Shown here: positions 12,108 to 24,146 of the stretch, one piece after another
How positions within the stretch are numbered: the stretch's first letter is position 1
How the letters are laid out: every line of letters starts with the position of its first letter
Assembly: GCA_027257055.1 (NCBI GenBank)
Contig: JAPVLO010000384.1
Span: 248,001-312,000 of the forward strand
Direction: 5' to 3'
DNA length: 64,000 bases
Source: Cephalopachus bancanus
Taxonomy: Eukaryota > Chordata > Mammalia > Primates > Tarsiidae
Notes under the pieces: model-generated
What the model saw: only the letters and a program-made list of their open reading frames with translations
What the model was told of the DNA's origin: nothing
Databases searched by the model: none
Position numbers and translations under genes: made by a program

Positions 12108-12859
12108 ATCCCTATGGCTCCTAATATCCCACAACAGCCCAAGCCACGGATTATGACGTCTGCAACCCCCACGCCTGAAACCCACGACCATTAGCTCCCC
12201 GTGTCAACCTGCACCCACTTCTGCATCACCTGGCCCACCTGCTGATGTGACAGAAGTCACAGTTCTCTCTTGAATCCAAGAATTGGGACTACACTGTCCC
12301 CTCCGAGTCCCTCACCGCCACTGTCAAAGATTGTATCCTGGCAGAAATGACGTCTCTTTCTTTTCTTAGTATTCTAGGCAGTAAGTTGTTTTCATTGGCC
12401 ACGCTCCCCACCCCCACCACAGTCATGGTCATACAGTTATTAACAGCCAAGTCACGACTAGAACCCAAGTTTTTTATTACTAGGTAAAAATGTAGGTTGT
12501 TACACAGCTTTGGACAATAAGGAAATACAGATCACAAGGAATACTGACGGGGCATTGTTGGTGCTCAGATGCTTTGGGGTATGTATTTAGAAGTGGGCAG
12601 TGCTGTTCCCTTGGCATCTACTGCTTTGCATAGGAGATAAAGATGCTTAGTGGAGAGAGAGGGGGAGAGAGGGAAAGCTGTGTCTACCACTGGGTTTCAG
12701 TCTTTCTCAAAAGTATTAGAGTGCAATGGTCAAACCATGGCGGAATTATTGGCAGTCACAGCAGAGACCCTGACCCAGCTCTCTCCTTGGGGAAGAAGGA
12801 TCTGGCATCACAAATCAAGGCCAGTCACAGGATCCAGGGGTTGGAGGCTGCTGTGCCAT
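12108..12859. other. Unique sequence
   Basis: No gene or strong repeat signature. Around 12425-12475 a weak MIR-like stretch (ACAGCCAAGTCACGACTAGAACCC) may be present. Confidence 0.4.
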
Positions 12860-13362
12860 CACACGTCCCCTCTCCTAACCACCACCACCTGTCCCTTCAC
12901 TCTGTCCACACTGGCCCCTTGCTGTGCCTCAAGTTCAGCCGGCAGACTCCCTGCTTTCTCTGCAGGCCTAGGTCCTGCCTCTCACTCGGCCTGAAATGAT
13001 CTTCCCGGACTCAACGGATACAGTGGGTACAAGGAGACCCACTCCTCCCCTAGGGCTTTCCGTCAGTGCTACCCTTTCAGCGGAGACTCTTCTGGCCCCT
13101 CATTAAAGGCAATCACATCTCTGAAGTGTCCCCACCCTTCCCTTGACTTGACTGTTAGGATTATTACCTTTTGACATACATGACTGTCTTATTTTGGTTT
13201 TTGTCTGTCTCCCCCTGTACAATGTAACTCCTTAAGGACAAGGATTTTTTTTTTTTAATCTGTTTTGTTTATGCTGTATCCCCGGTGCCTAAAAATAGTA
13301 CTTAAAAAATAGGCAATTCATACATATTGGCTAGATGAATGAATGAATGAATGAATCTATGG
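12860..13362 (+). mobile_element. L2 LINE 3' end
   Basis: Ancient L2 tail: CTCTCACTCGGCCTG, CTTAAGGACAAGGATTTT, TGCTGTATCCCCGGTGCC, then a (GAAT)n end at 13334-13360. L2 elements end in this tetranucleotide, which sets the plus orientation. Confidence 0.75.
13334..13360. repeat. (GAAT)n at the L2 3' end
   Basis: Five to six GAAT units; the normal terminal repeat of L2. Confidence 0.85.
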
Positions 13363-13618
13363 GTAGCTGTCTGACTTCTGCCTGGGAAAGACTTTCTCTG
13401 AAACAGCAAAGAGAAAGATGAGAGATTCTACTTGTAAAAAATAAATCATAGCCAATGAACTGGCAAAAAAATAAGAAAGAAAATATTTGCACCAACTACA
13501 AAGGGTAACTCTCCTCAATTATAAAGAGTACACATACATCAGTGAGAAAAATGCTAAGGCTCAATAGAAAAATGCCTGAAAGGTATAAACAGATAATTTG
13601 CTAAAGAGATATAAAATG

Positions 13619-13754
13619 GGTGCGATAGGCAGTTGAGGGAAACTGCTAGGGGAGGGAGGGGCATACCTCATCAACAAGGGTACCTGCATAATCAATGTTT
13701 GTATACCTAACCCCGAATTGTACACCACATCTTTATAATAAATTTTTTTTAAAG
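13619..13754 (+). mobile_element. 136-bp L1 3' end
   Basis: Only the last part of the lineage-specific L1 3' UTR (GGCAGTTGAGGGAAACTGC, GTATACCTAACCCCGAATTG) plus a short tail. A perfect 14-bp duplication AGAGATATAAAATG lies at 13605-13618 and 13755-13768. Confidence 0.93.
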
Positions 13755-14162
13755 AGAGATATAAAATGTCCATATAAAATGTCTGGTCATCTGGTAGCTG
13801 AATTCAACATAACTGATAGCTAAAGAAATATAAATCAAAACAATAATAACACATCCTTGCTCACCTCTTAGATAAAAACCATTTTAAAACTGTAATAGTT
13901 ATTACAGGTGAGAGTTTGATAATAGGTATTCTCATAATTTTGTTGGGAAGACAATATGGTTCTGAAAAGTTGTTTGGCAATAAATACACTCAAGAATCTT
14001 TAAAAATACTTACACCTTTTAATTAAGTAGTTTAATAAGAAGGACAAAGATTGTTACACAAATATGATTTATAACTGTAAAAAATTAGAAAAAAGTGAGT
14101 ATTCAGTTATACGGAAATGTTTGAGTAAAATAGTACATCTATGGGATAAAATATCATGCAGG

Positions 14163-14447
14163 AGCTGGGCTCGGTGGCTCAGCCTGTAATCCCGTGCCTT
14201 TGGGAGGCTGAGGTGAGTGGATTGCCTGAGCCCGCGGGTTCGAGACCCGCCTGGGCAGCGGGACCTCATCTCTACAATAAATCAAAAAATCAGCCGGGCA
14301 TGGTAGTGCATGCCTGTAATTCCAGCTACTTGGAAGGCTGAGGCGGAAGGATCGCCGGAGCCCAGCAGGTCGAGGCTGCGGTGGCTGGAAGCGGCCACTG
14401 CACTCCAGTCTGGGCGACAGAGTGAGACTCCAACTCAAAAAAAAAAA
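14163..14447 (+). mobile_element. Alu SINE, class B
   Basis: GGGCTCGGTGGCTCAGCCTG start, GGGTTCGAGACCCGCCTGGG and GCGGCCACTGCACTCCAGTC. Perfect 15-bp duplication AAAATATCATGCAGG at 14148-14162 and 14448-14462. Confidence 0.96.
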
Positions 14448-14640
14448 AAAATATCATGCAGGGTTTAAAAACTGCATTTCGAGGGATGTTGAATGATGTG
14501 AGAAATGCTTATGATAAATATTCAAAGTTGCATATTTGCTGTGTCTGCAATTATGGGAAAAAAATACACGTGAAGAAAAATACCAAAATAGTCATAATTT
14601 TTAGTTTGGTAGAACTATGGATGATTTTATTTTCCTTTAT

Positions 14641-17025
14641 AACTTCTAAGTTCTTCCAAATCAGTGTTTTTCAAACCTTTTTTGTCTTCCTAAAGAGTCT
14701 TTTTCAGATATTTGTTCCCTTGTCATGGCCTCCCTATGAAACTTTAATACCACAGATATACTGTATATATGTTTATGTACCGTGGTCCTTTAGAAAGCTC
14801 TAAATCAATGTCACATCTAAGAGTTTTTCATTCTCACCTCCCAGAACCATTTTTCACCCTCTTGGGAAAGAGTAGTGCTTTCATGGAGAATGGATGATCT
14901 AAATAATCTACCATGAACTGGGCTTTACTTTAAAAATGAGATCGAATATTTTTAAAAAGAAAGTTCAGGACAAGGTAGTTTCAGCTGAAAGGAATAAGTC
15001 TTTAATAGTAGAATTTCTGGTCATCTGGTAGCTGAAATTTTACAATGATCTTTCTATTATGCCTAAAATTGCTTGTCTAAGTAAACATTTGTTCCAGCGA
15101 ATATAAGCCTGACTCTGTGTGATTGAAAATTCATATATTTTCAGGGAAGGTCAGAGTTGAATTTAATAAGAACCAACACTTACAGTGCACTCTAGTGTGG
15201 GCAAAACTTCTTTTCGGTAGCATTATTTATTTCTCTCAATTCCATTCTATAAATGAAAAAAGAAAATAAGGCTAAAAGAAATTAAATTGTCCCCCCAAAG
15301 TCACCTCATCGGTAAAAACAGTTATCTGACTCCAAAACATCTGTTCCTTCCATTACATGTTGCTGGGGGTAGGTACAGTTTTCTGTAAAAATAGGATGCA
15401 AACACAGGCCCAAGGAAGGCTCTGGAACGAGACTCGTCGGGTGATGTTTCCTTCTACGACCATCTGCAAGTGGACGCCTGCCATCTAGTCCCGTTTCCCC
15501 ACACGACACAACTTAATTGGCTTGCCATGCCCTTGCCAACATTTTTTGAGTATTGTCCTCTTGCCACACTTCTGTCTCCGGGCCAGAGCTCATGAGGCAG
15601 CCACCCAACCCTATAAACTCACTTCCGACTCCGAGACCCCTTGCCAAGCCACCGCCGCGGGGACATAGCCCCAGAGCATGACTTCGCAGGGGACTTTGAA
15701 GCAGATTTTTAAAATGCACTCGTGGACATCTGCTATTTCCTGCACTCCCAGCTTTGTTCTTCCTTCTTGCCAGAGAATTCTATGTATGATGTCACTTTTT
15801 CTGAAGAGAACGGGCCATCAGAGCTTTTCACTGACATAATTAATTATCTGCATCTTGATTCTGGGCCAGAAAATTCTCAAGACACAGAATTAACTCCACT
15901 GTGTTTGCTATTCTTAAACTTTTAAAGAGACAGGGCACTGTATCTTTTTTTTCCCCCTCAGACACTGATAATGGTATTTTTGTTCAGTGATATCAAGGAA
16001 CAGAAAGCGAACTGGGGTGTTGGTCTAAGATTTCACAAGGAAGACCTTGGGTTCAATGGGCTGCAAACTCTAAAGCTCCGCACAGATCAAGCACACAAAG
16101 CAAAGCTTAGTCTCAAAGGCTGCAGGAATGCATCACAATGCCTGAATAGAGTTGGAGGGCAACTTGTGAATCTGCAGGCAGGAAATTGAGACCAACCCAA
16201 GCCAGCCATGTGAAATGAGCCACAAGGTGATGGGTTCCAGTTTATCAGCCACAAAAGCCTAACATGCCAACATATTGAAACCTTACAAGAGATAAGAAGT
16301 GACCAGCATGGTGGCCAACTAGTTGGAGAGTTTTCACCAGTGGTTTTCTGTAGATTTAAAACAAACCAGCCAGTTCACCAGAAGATGCATTACTGTCCCC
16401 TCCCAGGTTTGAAGATTATGTAAATGAGCGGTTCCTTCTTCTTTTAAGTGACTGGTGTAGCAGACTGTTACAAAGCATCGAGGTCTCTGTGGCATGTGAG
16501 TGGTCAGGTGAGACCTGGGAGACCTCTCCACCTTCTCATCTCTGAGACCATAGACTTGAATACCCAAGTAAATATTGTTTCCAAAAAAGATATTGTTATT
16601 TATAGTCTTTTCTACTGCCTTGACTCTGCATACACAAGTTTCAGTCGTGTCCTCTCTGAATTAATTTAGTGAGATCTACCAGCTACTACTTGGACCCACC
16701 ATCACGATTTTTAAAGATTTGAAATTATGATGTAAAAAATGTTTGTTATTAAAAAGCAACAGCCCTACGAATTCTGCATGTACATATATCCTTATAGAAC
16801 CTCTCAAATGTGTACTACTTTGGTTTCTTATTCAACCATATAACAAAAAGGCCAAAGATAATTAAACTTCATTGATGCTAATACTTATTTCACTATAACC
16901 AACAGTGATGTCTTGCTTGTTTCTTTCTCAATAAATTAATCTACTCTTCTATTTTTATGCCCATCTTTCAATTGAGTCTTTTTTAGTCTTCTCAATTTAC
17001 TTTTTTTACCTGAATCTATAACCCA
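14641..17025. other. Unique sequence, 2.4 kb
   Basis: No exon, RNA gene or confident repeat recognised. 15510-15720 is GC-richer but has no coding signature. Confidence 0.5.
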
Positions 17026-17038
17026 AAATTTTGATCTG

Positions 17039-17336
17039 CTTTTTTTTGTTTTTGTTTTTGAGTTGGAGTCTTACTGTCACCCAGGCTGGAGGGCGGTGGC
17101 ATGCTCCCGGCCACTGCAGCCTCGACCTGCTGGGCTCAGGTGATCCTTCTGTTTCAGCCTTCCAGGTTGCCAGAACTACAGGTGTGCACTACTGTGCTCA
17201 GCTAATTTTTTGATTTATTGTAGAGACGAAGTCTCACCATGTTGCCCAGACTGGTCTCGAACCCATGGGCTCAGCCAATCCTCTTGCCTTGGCCTCCCAA
17301 AGTGCTGGGATTATAGGCCTAAGCCACCACACTCAG
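17039..17336 (-). mobile_element. Alu SINE, class A
   Basis: Full dimer in reverse orientation with a TTTTTGTTTTTG head, GTTGGAGTCTTACTGTCACC, and a TTGATTTATTGTAGAGACG linker. Confidence 0.93.
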
Positions 17337-17471
17337 CGTGATCAAATTTTAATAGGAAAAGAAATCCCAAAGAAAAGATGAACCCACTCTGAACCGAGGT
17401 CAGGTTCCTAACAGGTAGCAGATGGCAGAACTCAAATTAGGTATCGGGAAGAGAAGTGAATAAAGACCTCA

Positions 17472-17830
17472 ATATACTTTGGATGTTTGTCCTCTCAAAT
17501 CTCATGTTGAAATGCAGTCCCCGGTGTTTTAGGAGGGATCTGGTGGGAGGTGCTTGGGTCACGGGAGCAGATCACTCGTGAAAGGGTTGGTGCTGTTGTC
17601 GTGGTAAGGGGTGAGTTCTTGCTCTATCAGTACAAATGAGAGTTGATGGTTTCAAAGAGCCCGACCCCTTCTCCCTATCTTCTTGCTTCACTCTTGTCAT
17701 GCGACACACTTGTTCCCCCTTTACCTCCCCTTCCGATGATCCTAAGCTTCCTGAGACCTCACCAGAAGCAGACACCGGTGCTGTGCAGAACCATGACCAA
17801 ATAAATCTCTTTTTGTTATAAATTAAAAAA
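17472..17830 (+). mobile_element. MaLR solo LTR, MST-like
   Basis: ERVL-MaLR long terminal repeat: CTCTCAAATCTCATGTTGAAA, GGTGGGAGGTGCTTGGGTCA, GGTAAGGGGTGAGTTCTTGC, CCTGAGACCTCACCAGAAGC, AGAACCATGACCAAATAAA and CTCTTTTTGTTATAAATTA. Both ends are worn and no internal region is present. Confidence 0.85.
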
Positions 17831-17834
17831 GCAA

Positions 17835-18399
17835 AGATTAAATAATTATATGGGACTAAAATTCCACTGTGCTGACTCTGAGAGCTGACTCTGAGATAAA
17901 TCACTGGGATTTATGCCTGTAGCAATTCATGCCCGTGGTACATCGAACCTTTAGCAGGGCACTCTTGGATTTGCTCTGCTCCTGTCTTTAGATGGAAACT
18001 GGAGCACCTGAAGACTCCTTTGCTTTCACTTCGTACCTGCACACCATCAATGGAGAAATTAGTTATCGTCTCCCTCCCTCTCCCCATCCTTCCTTCCTTT
18101 ATTCCATCTACTAATTTATTCATTTAGCAATGATATGCAAGGCACACCTTCCGCTGGCTGTTGTGGTAGATTCTACAAGAGCAGAACATAATCCTGTGTT
18201 TATACAACTTTATAACTTAGTGAGTGAGACTTGGGAAGGCAACTCCAACTGTTAATTGTTCGTCAAACTGCCTTTTGGAAGGAAGAGTGGGAGGAAAGTT
18301 CTAGAGCCTAGGATAGCATTGGGAAGTCATCAGGAATGATGAACTTCAATTCCAGTTTGGTTTTTTTTCCCAACCCAAATGACTCCAAACCTTAGTAGG
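17835..18399. other. Unique sequence
   Basis: Nothing beyond a short CCTTCCTT stretch near 18090. Confidence 0.5.
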
Positions 18400-18575
18400 T
18401 CATTGGATTCACAGAATCATAGATATTTAGAGTAAGAAAGAACTTTTTAAGCTTTTAACGTACAGGTAAGGAAACAGAGGTTCACAGATGTCAAAGATTT
18501 GCCCAAGAAATACAACTAATCGGTTGTTGACCACATGTTAGAATCCCAGTTTCTAATTTCCAGACCAGACTTCTC
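18400..18575 (+). mobile_element. MIR-like ancient SINE remnant
   Basis: GTACAGGTAAGGAAACAGAGGTTCACAGATG followed by GATTTGCCCAAGAAATACAAC resembles the MIR core and the sequence that follows it. Confidence 0.55.
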
Positions 18576-20060
18576 TCTACTATGCGATACAACTGGTAAA
18601 TACATTGCAACCGTCTCAAGTAGGAATTAATTCAAATGCTAATTAATTTTTAAAATGTGAAATGAGAATTTTTTGGCAAAATTAATATTTTAATAAGCAT
18701 TTGCATGATACTGGGCATGCTTGAAGGAACGTCAGCATGCATGTCAATGTCAATTTATAACTGTAAAATCAGTGCCCATTTGCAGTTCCTACAGTCAGCC
18801 AGGAACTGGCTGGTAAGTTTGATAGTCTTCTTGAAGGAAGATATTGGAAAACCTTGATTTTGTTATAAATTTATCCAGTTTCTCCCAACAGTCAAGCTTC
18901 ATGGAAAGTGAGGTGTGCCCTGGTTAAGTGTATTACACACAAGAGTACCATCACTTGCAGCCCCTTAGGGTCTTTTTTTTTTCATGATAGGATAAGCTTG
19001 AGCTCTACCTGGCAGCATGAAATTGATTCTGGTATTGGTAATTCTGCCTTACCCACTCGTATCATGTTTCCAACGAATTCACTTTTTACAAATAAAGGAC
19101 TGGTAACCACTGGCCAAGATTCACATCGATAGCTGGAAAGCTTCAGGGAAAGAATCTTCCTGATTAGGATTGTCAATAAAATGACTCGAGGTCCTTCTAG
19201 TTTTTTCAAACTCTTGCTGCTTATCGGCAGTTACCAAGCTACCAAACACGATGACCTCAGACAACTGCTATGCATTGACCTCTACTGGGTTTTGTGGTCA
19301 GGAACCTTATCTGAGCTGTCATCATGGTGCTTTACCATCCACAAACAAATGGTGAGATGAGAACACAGGGAGGATGACTAAACAGAAGGGGCAGGTGGGT
19401 GAGGTCAGTCGGCCAGCACTGCCAGATTTCGCAGCCCTGAAATCATCTCAAGTGGCCAGGCTTGTTGAATAACATCATGGGACTAACCCTACACTTCCTT
19501 CACATCTCCGCATGACCTTCAAGGACAGCAAACACGGAGTCCCTTCTCTCTGCAGCCATCTTCACTCGTGCTTAATCCCAAGAGCCAGTTTAGCAAGACT
19601 TCATGGAGTTGCACAATATGGGTACATCTGTTTCAGATGAAGTCCTAACAGCTGTCTCACGGATGGTATCACGCCTTGGGACCGACGCTGAAGGCTTACA
19701 TCTCAAGATGTCTGAGCCACGGTGAGACCATCTGAAACATCTCCTCCCGAGGGGTCAGGCACCGCTTGCTTTAGCCACCTCCTAAGGGATTACCAGAGGC
19801 TCAGATGAAGGCAACGATCACGTCCTTCTGAGGCCGCACCTCCTAACGTGGAAGGAACCAGGGACATGTTCTAGGCACCACCAGGGAAATGCAGGGAGAA
19901 CCCATCCCCTCCACCCCCGAAACTCAAATCTGTACTTGGCTCAGCCGTTGTTTTTCTCGTCCTCTGTCTCTCACCTAGGCCCGTCTCCTGAACTCTTCTG
20001 TGGGCTCTTTGAAACTCACATTCGACCAAAAGCAAACTCTCCTAAGCTCACAGACGCTTC
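18576..20060. other. Unique sequence, 1.5 kb
   Basis: No gene or repeat recognised. 19500-19980 is GC-richer; no exon could be supported. Confidence 0.5.
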
Positions 20061-20069
20061 TGAGGACGC

Positions 20070-20205
20070 TCCCTTTACCTGAGTCTGGCTGTACTTTAGA
20101 ATCACCTGAGGCTGAAAACAGTAAGGATGGCTGGCCCCTTCCTTTAGAGGTCATTATTGAATTCATCTGCCTGCCGAGTTTGAGAACTGCCACCCTGAAG
20201 GAGCC
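20070..20205. mobile_element. MER5-like hAT fragment
   Basis: CTTTAGAATCACCTGAGGC at the left and TTTGAGAACTGCC at the right resemble the two ends of MER5. The middle (GGATGGCTGGCCCC) is weakly similar. Confidence 0.4.
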
Positions 20206-20682
20206 CTGGCTGTCTCCCGAGGACACTGCTTGCCCCAGAGCTCAAAAGATGTGTTTCATTTCCTCCCACGCTCCTTGTACTAGTGGGCCTGGAGGTGGAG
20301 GAGGTGTCTTTACTTCTTATCACTGCTTCTAGACTGTTCTCTCTCCCTTCTCCCTAAAATATCCTAGCATTGAATCTAATGTCATCAGATAATATCAATC
20401 TGTATACTTTCTGTGTATAGCCATGTGTCACTCACACCCCTGGGCCGTCCACTCCCCTTCCTTCCTGGGAGGTGTTAGCTTCTGGAATGTTGTTATTCCC
20501 TCTAACACGAATCCACCATACTTCTTGGTGATCTCAATCTCCCTTTAGAGGGTGATTCTGACCTCCTGACTTTCTCTCCACTAATGATTCTGTTCTTCAC
20601 ACGACCTCAGCCCTCACTTCTTTGGTCAAACCTGAGTTCTTGTCATATTATCAAAACGTACAGTCCTCTATACTTTCTCTTT

Positions 20683-20955
20683 TTTTTTCAGTTGGAGTTT
20701 CACTCTGTGGCCCAGGCTGGAGGGCAGGGGCCCGCTCCCGGCCACCGCAGCCTCGACCTGCTGGGCTCCGGCGATCCTTCCAAGTAGCTGGAACCACAGG
20801 CACGCGCCACCATGTCTGGCTGATTTTTTTATTTATCGTAGAGATGAGGTCTCGCCAAGTTGCCCGGGTTGGTCTCGAACCCACGGGCTCAGGCAATCCA
20901 CTCGCCTCGGCCTCCCAAAGTGCTGGGATGACAGGGTGAGCCACCGCACCCGGCC
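20683..20955 (-). mobile_element. Alu SINE
   Basis: Reverse dimer. A short internal deletion joins the two CCTTCC repeats of the right arm (GATCCTTCCAAGTAGC). CCGCTCCCGGCCACCGCAGCC is intermediate toward class B. Confidence 0.92.
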
Positions 20956-21782
20956 CCTCTCTACTCTCCACTCTCCGCCACCAACTTGCATATTTCCAGC
21001 TCACTCCCTCTCGAAAGCCAAATCCAAAACCCTTTGATGGCATCGAAACCTTCAGTCCATTGATTCTGTCATCTTTTCATTGACTTTACCGTCTCCCCCA
21101 TTCCCGTCTCATTCGGCTTCAGTTTCCACTGTCTACACCCTCGACATCATGCCCCTTCTCTCACATGATTGGATGCTCTCGGTCAAACTGCAGCCTTGGT
21201 CAACCCTCTCTCCCCATCTCTAATGCTGTACCTATAGCCAGAGAAGAAGAGCCCATCATGCCAACTGATCTTATTTCAAGTTCATGATCACTAACCTTGA
21301 CTGGGCTGTCAAGGCTAGCGAGAAATCGCTCTATGCTCCTCTGGTCCACGCTCATACATGATTGCTTCATAACTGCTCCCTTTTCAAACATTTCATACGT
21401 CTTCCCCTTTGCTTCCTGGTTCTCCAGGAAAATGGAAACTAGCGAAGAGATCCCATGGCCTCCTTCCACCTCCAGACGCGCACGGCGCCTCTGTCTGTGG
21501 ATGAAACCTTCTCTCCTGTGACCAGAAGTGAACGGTTGGCGCTTCTAGTTAACATGAGCTTCTCGTTTTGTACACTGAATTCCATCCTCTCTTGACTACC
21601 CAGGACATGATGCTAGCCCTTTACCCATCATTAATGTTTTCCTCCCTACTAGCCCATCCTCAGCCAAAATATACCGTTATTTCTTCCATCAGAATAAGCC
21701 CTTTCTTGACTCTGTTTCCCCTACAGACCCCACTTCCCTTCTCTCCTTCCTTCTACAATAAAACTTATCGAAAGAGTTGCCT

Positions 21783-22062
21783 GATTTAGAGTTGATCATA
21801 CTCAGGGATCTATCACAGAAACAAAGAAGAGAGGACCACGTGTTTTCACTCTGAAGCGGACCTTGAACAATCATCATAATACTGTAAGAAAGGGATTGGC
21901 AGTAGTGAGAAACCGTCGGGGGAGGGGATGGGATTGGCAGTTGAGAGAAACTTCCAGGGGAGGGAGGGGCACACCTCACCAGCAAGGGTACCTGCATAAT
22001 GAACATTTGTTTACCTAACCCTGAATTGCACACCACATCTTTAAAATAAAAAAAAAATAAAT
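21783..22062 (+). mobile_element. L1 3' end, lineage-specific
   Basis: End of ORF2 plus 3' UTR (CGGACCTTGAACAATCATC to CTGAATTGCACACCACATC), A-rich tail, and a G-rich purine stretch present twice. Perfect 10-bp duplication AGAGTTGCCT at 21773-21782 and 22063-22072. Confidence 0.94.
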
Positions 22063-22474
22063 AGAGTTGCCTATACTTTCTGTCTCCAATAATGTCTCCT
22101 CCCAAATGAGTAGGGTTCCTTTGAGCCCACTCCAGTCAGGCTTCCACTCCAAAAACTCCACTGAACCCTTTCATCAAGGCAAGCCATAATCTCTCCCTGT
22201 TGCTGAATTCAATGGTCAGTACTTGTTCCTTGTTTTCTTCGACCTATCAGCAGCATCCGACACTTTTGATCCTTCTCTCCACCTCAAAAGATTGTCCACT
22301 TTGACTCCAGGACACCCTACTTTGCTGACTTCCCTCCTGCCTCTCCCACCGTTCATTCTCATTCTTCATGGCTGATTCCTCCTTACCTTCCCAGCCTCTC
22401 AGTGCTAGAGTTCCCCAGGACTCAGTCCTTGGACCTCTTGTCTCTTCTATCTAAATTCACTTTACTCGTGATTT

Positions 22475-23195
22475 TTTTTTCCAATTTTTTTTATCATAAA
22501 GATGTGGAGTACACTTCAGGGTTAGGTATACAAACGTTGATGGTGCAGGTACCCTTATGGTAAGGTGTGCCCCGCCCTCCCCTGGCAGTTTCCTTCAACT
22601 GCCAATCCCACCCCCACTCCCCTGGCAGTTTCCCACTACTGCCATTCCCTTTCTTATAGTATTATATTGTTCAAGGTGTGCTTAGGAGTGAGGATATATG
22701 GTACTCTGTTCTTTGTTTCTGTGATAGATCACTAAGTATGAGCGACTCCAAATCCACCAAGTTGCTGCGAAGTCCATTAGTTTGTCCTTCTTGATGGCTG
22801 CATAATATTCCATTGTGTCTATGGACCACATTCTTTTTATCCAGTCCAGCTTCGATGGACAGCATGGTTGGTCCCTTGTTTTTGTTATTGTGACTAGAGC
22901 TGCAACAAACATACATGTGCAGGTATCTTTTTTGTAGAATGATTTGAGTTCCTCTGGGTATATTCCCAGTAGGGGAATTGCTGGGTCATAGAGAAAGTCA
23001 ATTTCTAGTTCTTTCAGAAATCACCACACTGTCATCCAAAGAGGCTGTACTAGTTTGCATTCTCACCCATAGTGTAGAAGTGCTCCTTTTTCTCCACCTC
23101 CTTGCCATCATCTGTTGTTGTTTGTTTTCTTAATGATGGCCATTCTTACTGGGGTTAGGTGGTATCTCAGCGTGGTTTTGATTTGCATTTCTCTC
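22475..23195 (-). mobile_element. L1, 5'-truncated
   Basis: About 720 bp of ORF2 end and 3' UTR in reverse (CAGGGTTAGGTATACAAACG to TTGATTTGCATTTCTCT). Perfect 10-bp duplication CTCGTGATTT at 22465-22474 and 23196-23205 inside the L2 frame. Confidence 0.95.
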
Positions 23196-23703
23196 CTCGT
23201 GATTTAAATATCACCTACATTCGGGTGAAGCTGAAATTGCTAACTCCTGTGCAGACCTCTTCCCTGAACAGAACTCCAGACTCACGCCCAGACACATGCT
23301 GGACATCTCTCTGTCCCCGAATGTCTAGCAGACATCACCAGCATCCTGTGCAAAGCTACGTCCTGGTCTCCACCTGCCCACCTTGCTCCACCTGTAGTCC
23401 CCCCATCTATGACAGACCCTGCTCTCCGATTGTTCAGGCAAACTACCTTGGAGTCAGCCCCAGCTACACCCTTTCTCACACACCGCTCATGCAACTTGCC
23501 ATCAAATGCAATCAACTCTCCTATAGAATTTACACAGAATCTGCATACATTTCGCCACGGTCACTGTCACCACCTCTGTCCCAGCCAGCATTGTCTCTTG
23601 TGTGGATGGCACAAAGCCATCGTGTGGACCCTCTTTCTTTCTAGTGGTTCACATGACTCAGGAACAGGGAAATAAGAACTCCAGACAAAGGAAGAGATCC
23701 CTG

Positions 23704-24008
23704 AACTTTTCTTTTTTCTTTTTTTTGAGTTGGAGTCTCACTCCGTTGCCCGGGTTGGAGTGCCGTGGCACAATCACGGCCACCTCAACCTTGACCTGCT
23801 GGGCTCCAGCGATCCTTCCGCCTCAGCCTTCCAAGTAGTCGGAACTACAGGCATTCGCCACCATGTCTGGCTAATTTTTTTTGATTTATTGTAGAGACAG
23901 GGCCTCCCCAAGCTGCCCGGGCTGGTCTAGAACCCACAGGCTCAGGCCATCCACTAACCTCGGCCTCCCAAAGTGCTGGGATGACAGGCTGAGCCACCAA
24001 GCCCAACT
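23704..24008 (-). mobile_element. Alu SINE, class A
   Basis: Full reverse dimer with a T-rich head and GAGTTGGAGTCTCACTCCG. Confidence 0.93.
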
Positions 24009-24146
24009 ACTGTGACATTTTAAATGCTAATAAAGTTATTCTGCACATATGAATTAAGTAACTAATACATGGAGGTCTTGATTATGATAAGCAATGAAAA
24101 AAATCCAAAAGAAAACAAATATCATGTTTTAAAATGGGTTATTTTT

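Larger units (their letters stand above)
13430..14640 (+). mobile_element. Ancient L1M 3' part, broken by an L1 and an Alu
   Basis: Diverged ORF2-end and 3' UTR pattern (TTGCTAAAGAGATATAAA, AGAAATATAAATCAAAAC, TTGTTGGGAAGACAATATGG, TAGTACATCTATGGGATAAA). It is interrupted by a 136-bp L1 3' end and a class B Alu, each with its own target-site duplication. Confidence 0.65.
20340..23650 (+). mobile_element. L2 LINE ORF2 fragment, split by an Alu and two L1s
   Basis: Clear parts are 21700-21782, 22073-22464 and 23206-23650; upstream segments are less sure. Broken frames show reverse-transcriptase motifs: DLSAASDTFD near 22241 and VPQDSVLGPL at 22410-22439 (L2/CR1 motif). The YADD box expected near 23212-23226 is destroyed. 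LDISTWMS-like and NLGVSLD-like parts follow. It is a dead element broken by an Alu (20683-20955) and L1s at 21783 and 22475. Confidence 0.75.

Noticed and set aside
17024..17350. AAATTTTGATC and GATCAAATTTT around an Alu as a target-site duplication
   Set aside because: They are inverted, not direct, copies. The direct match (AAATTTTGAT/AAATTTTAAT) is too weak to claim.
23159..23644. 161-codon open frame on the plus strand
   Set aside because: It begins in the reverse-oriented L1 and runs through L2 ORF2 in the wrong frame; not a gene.
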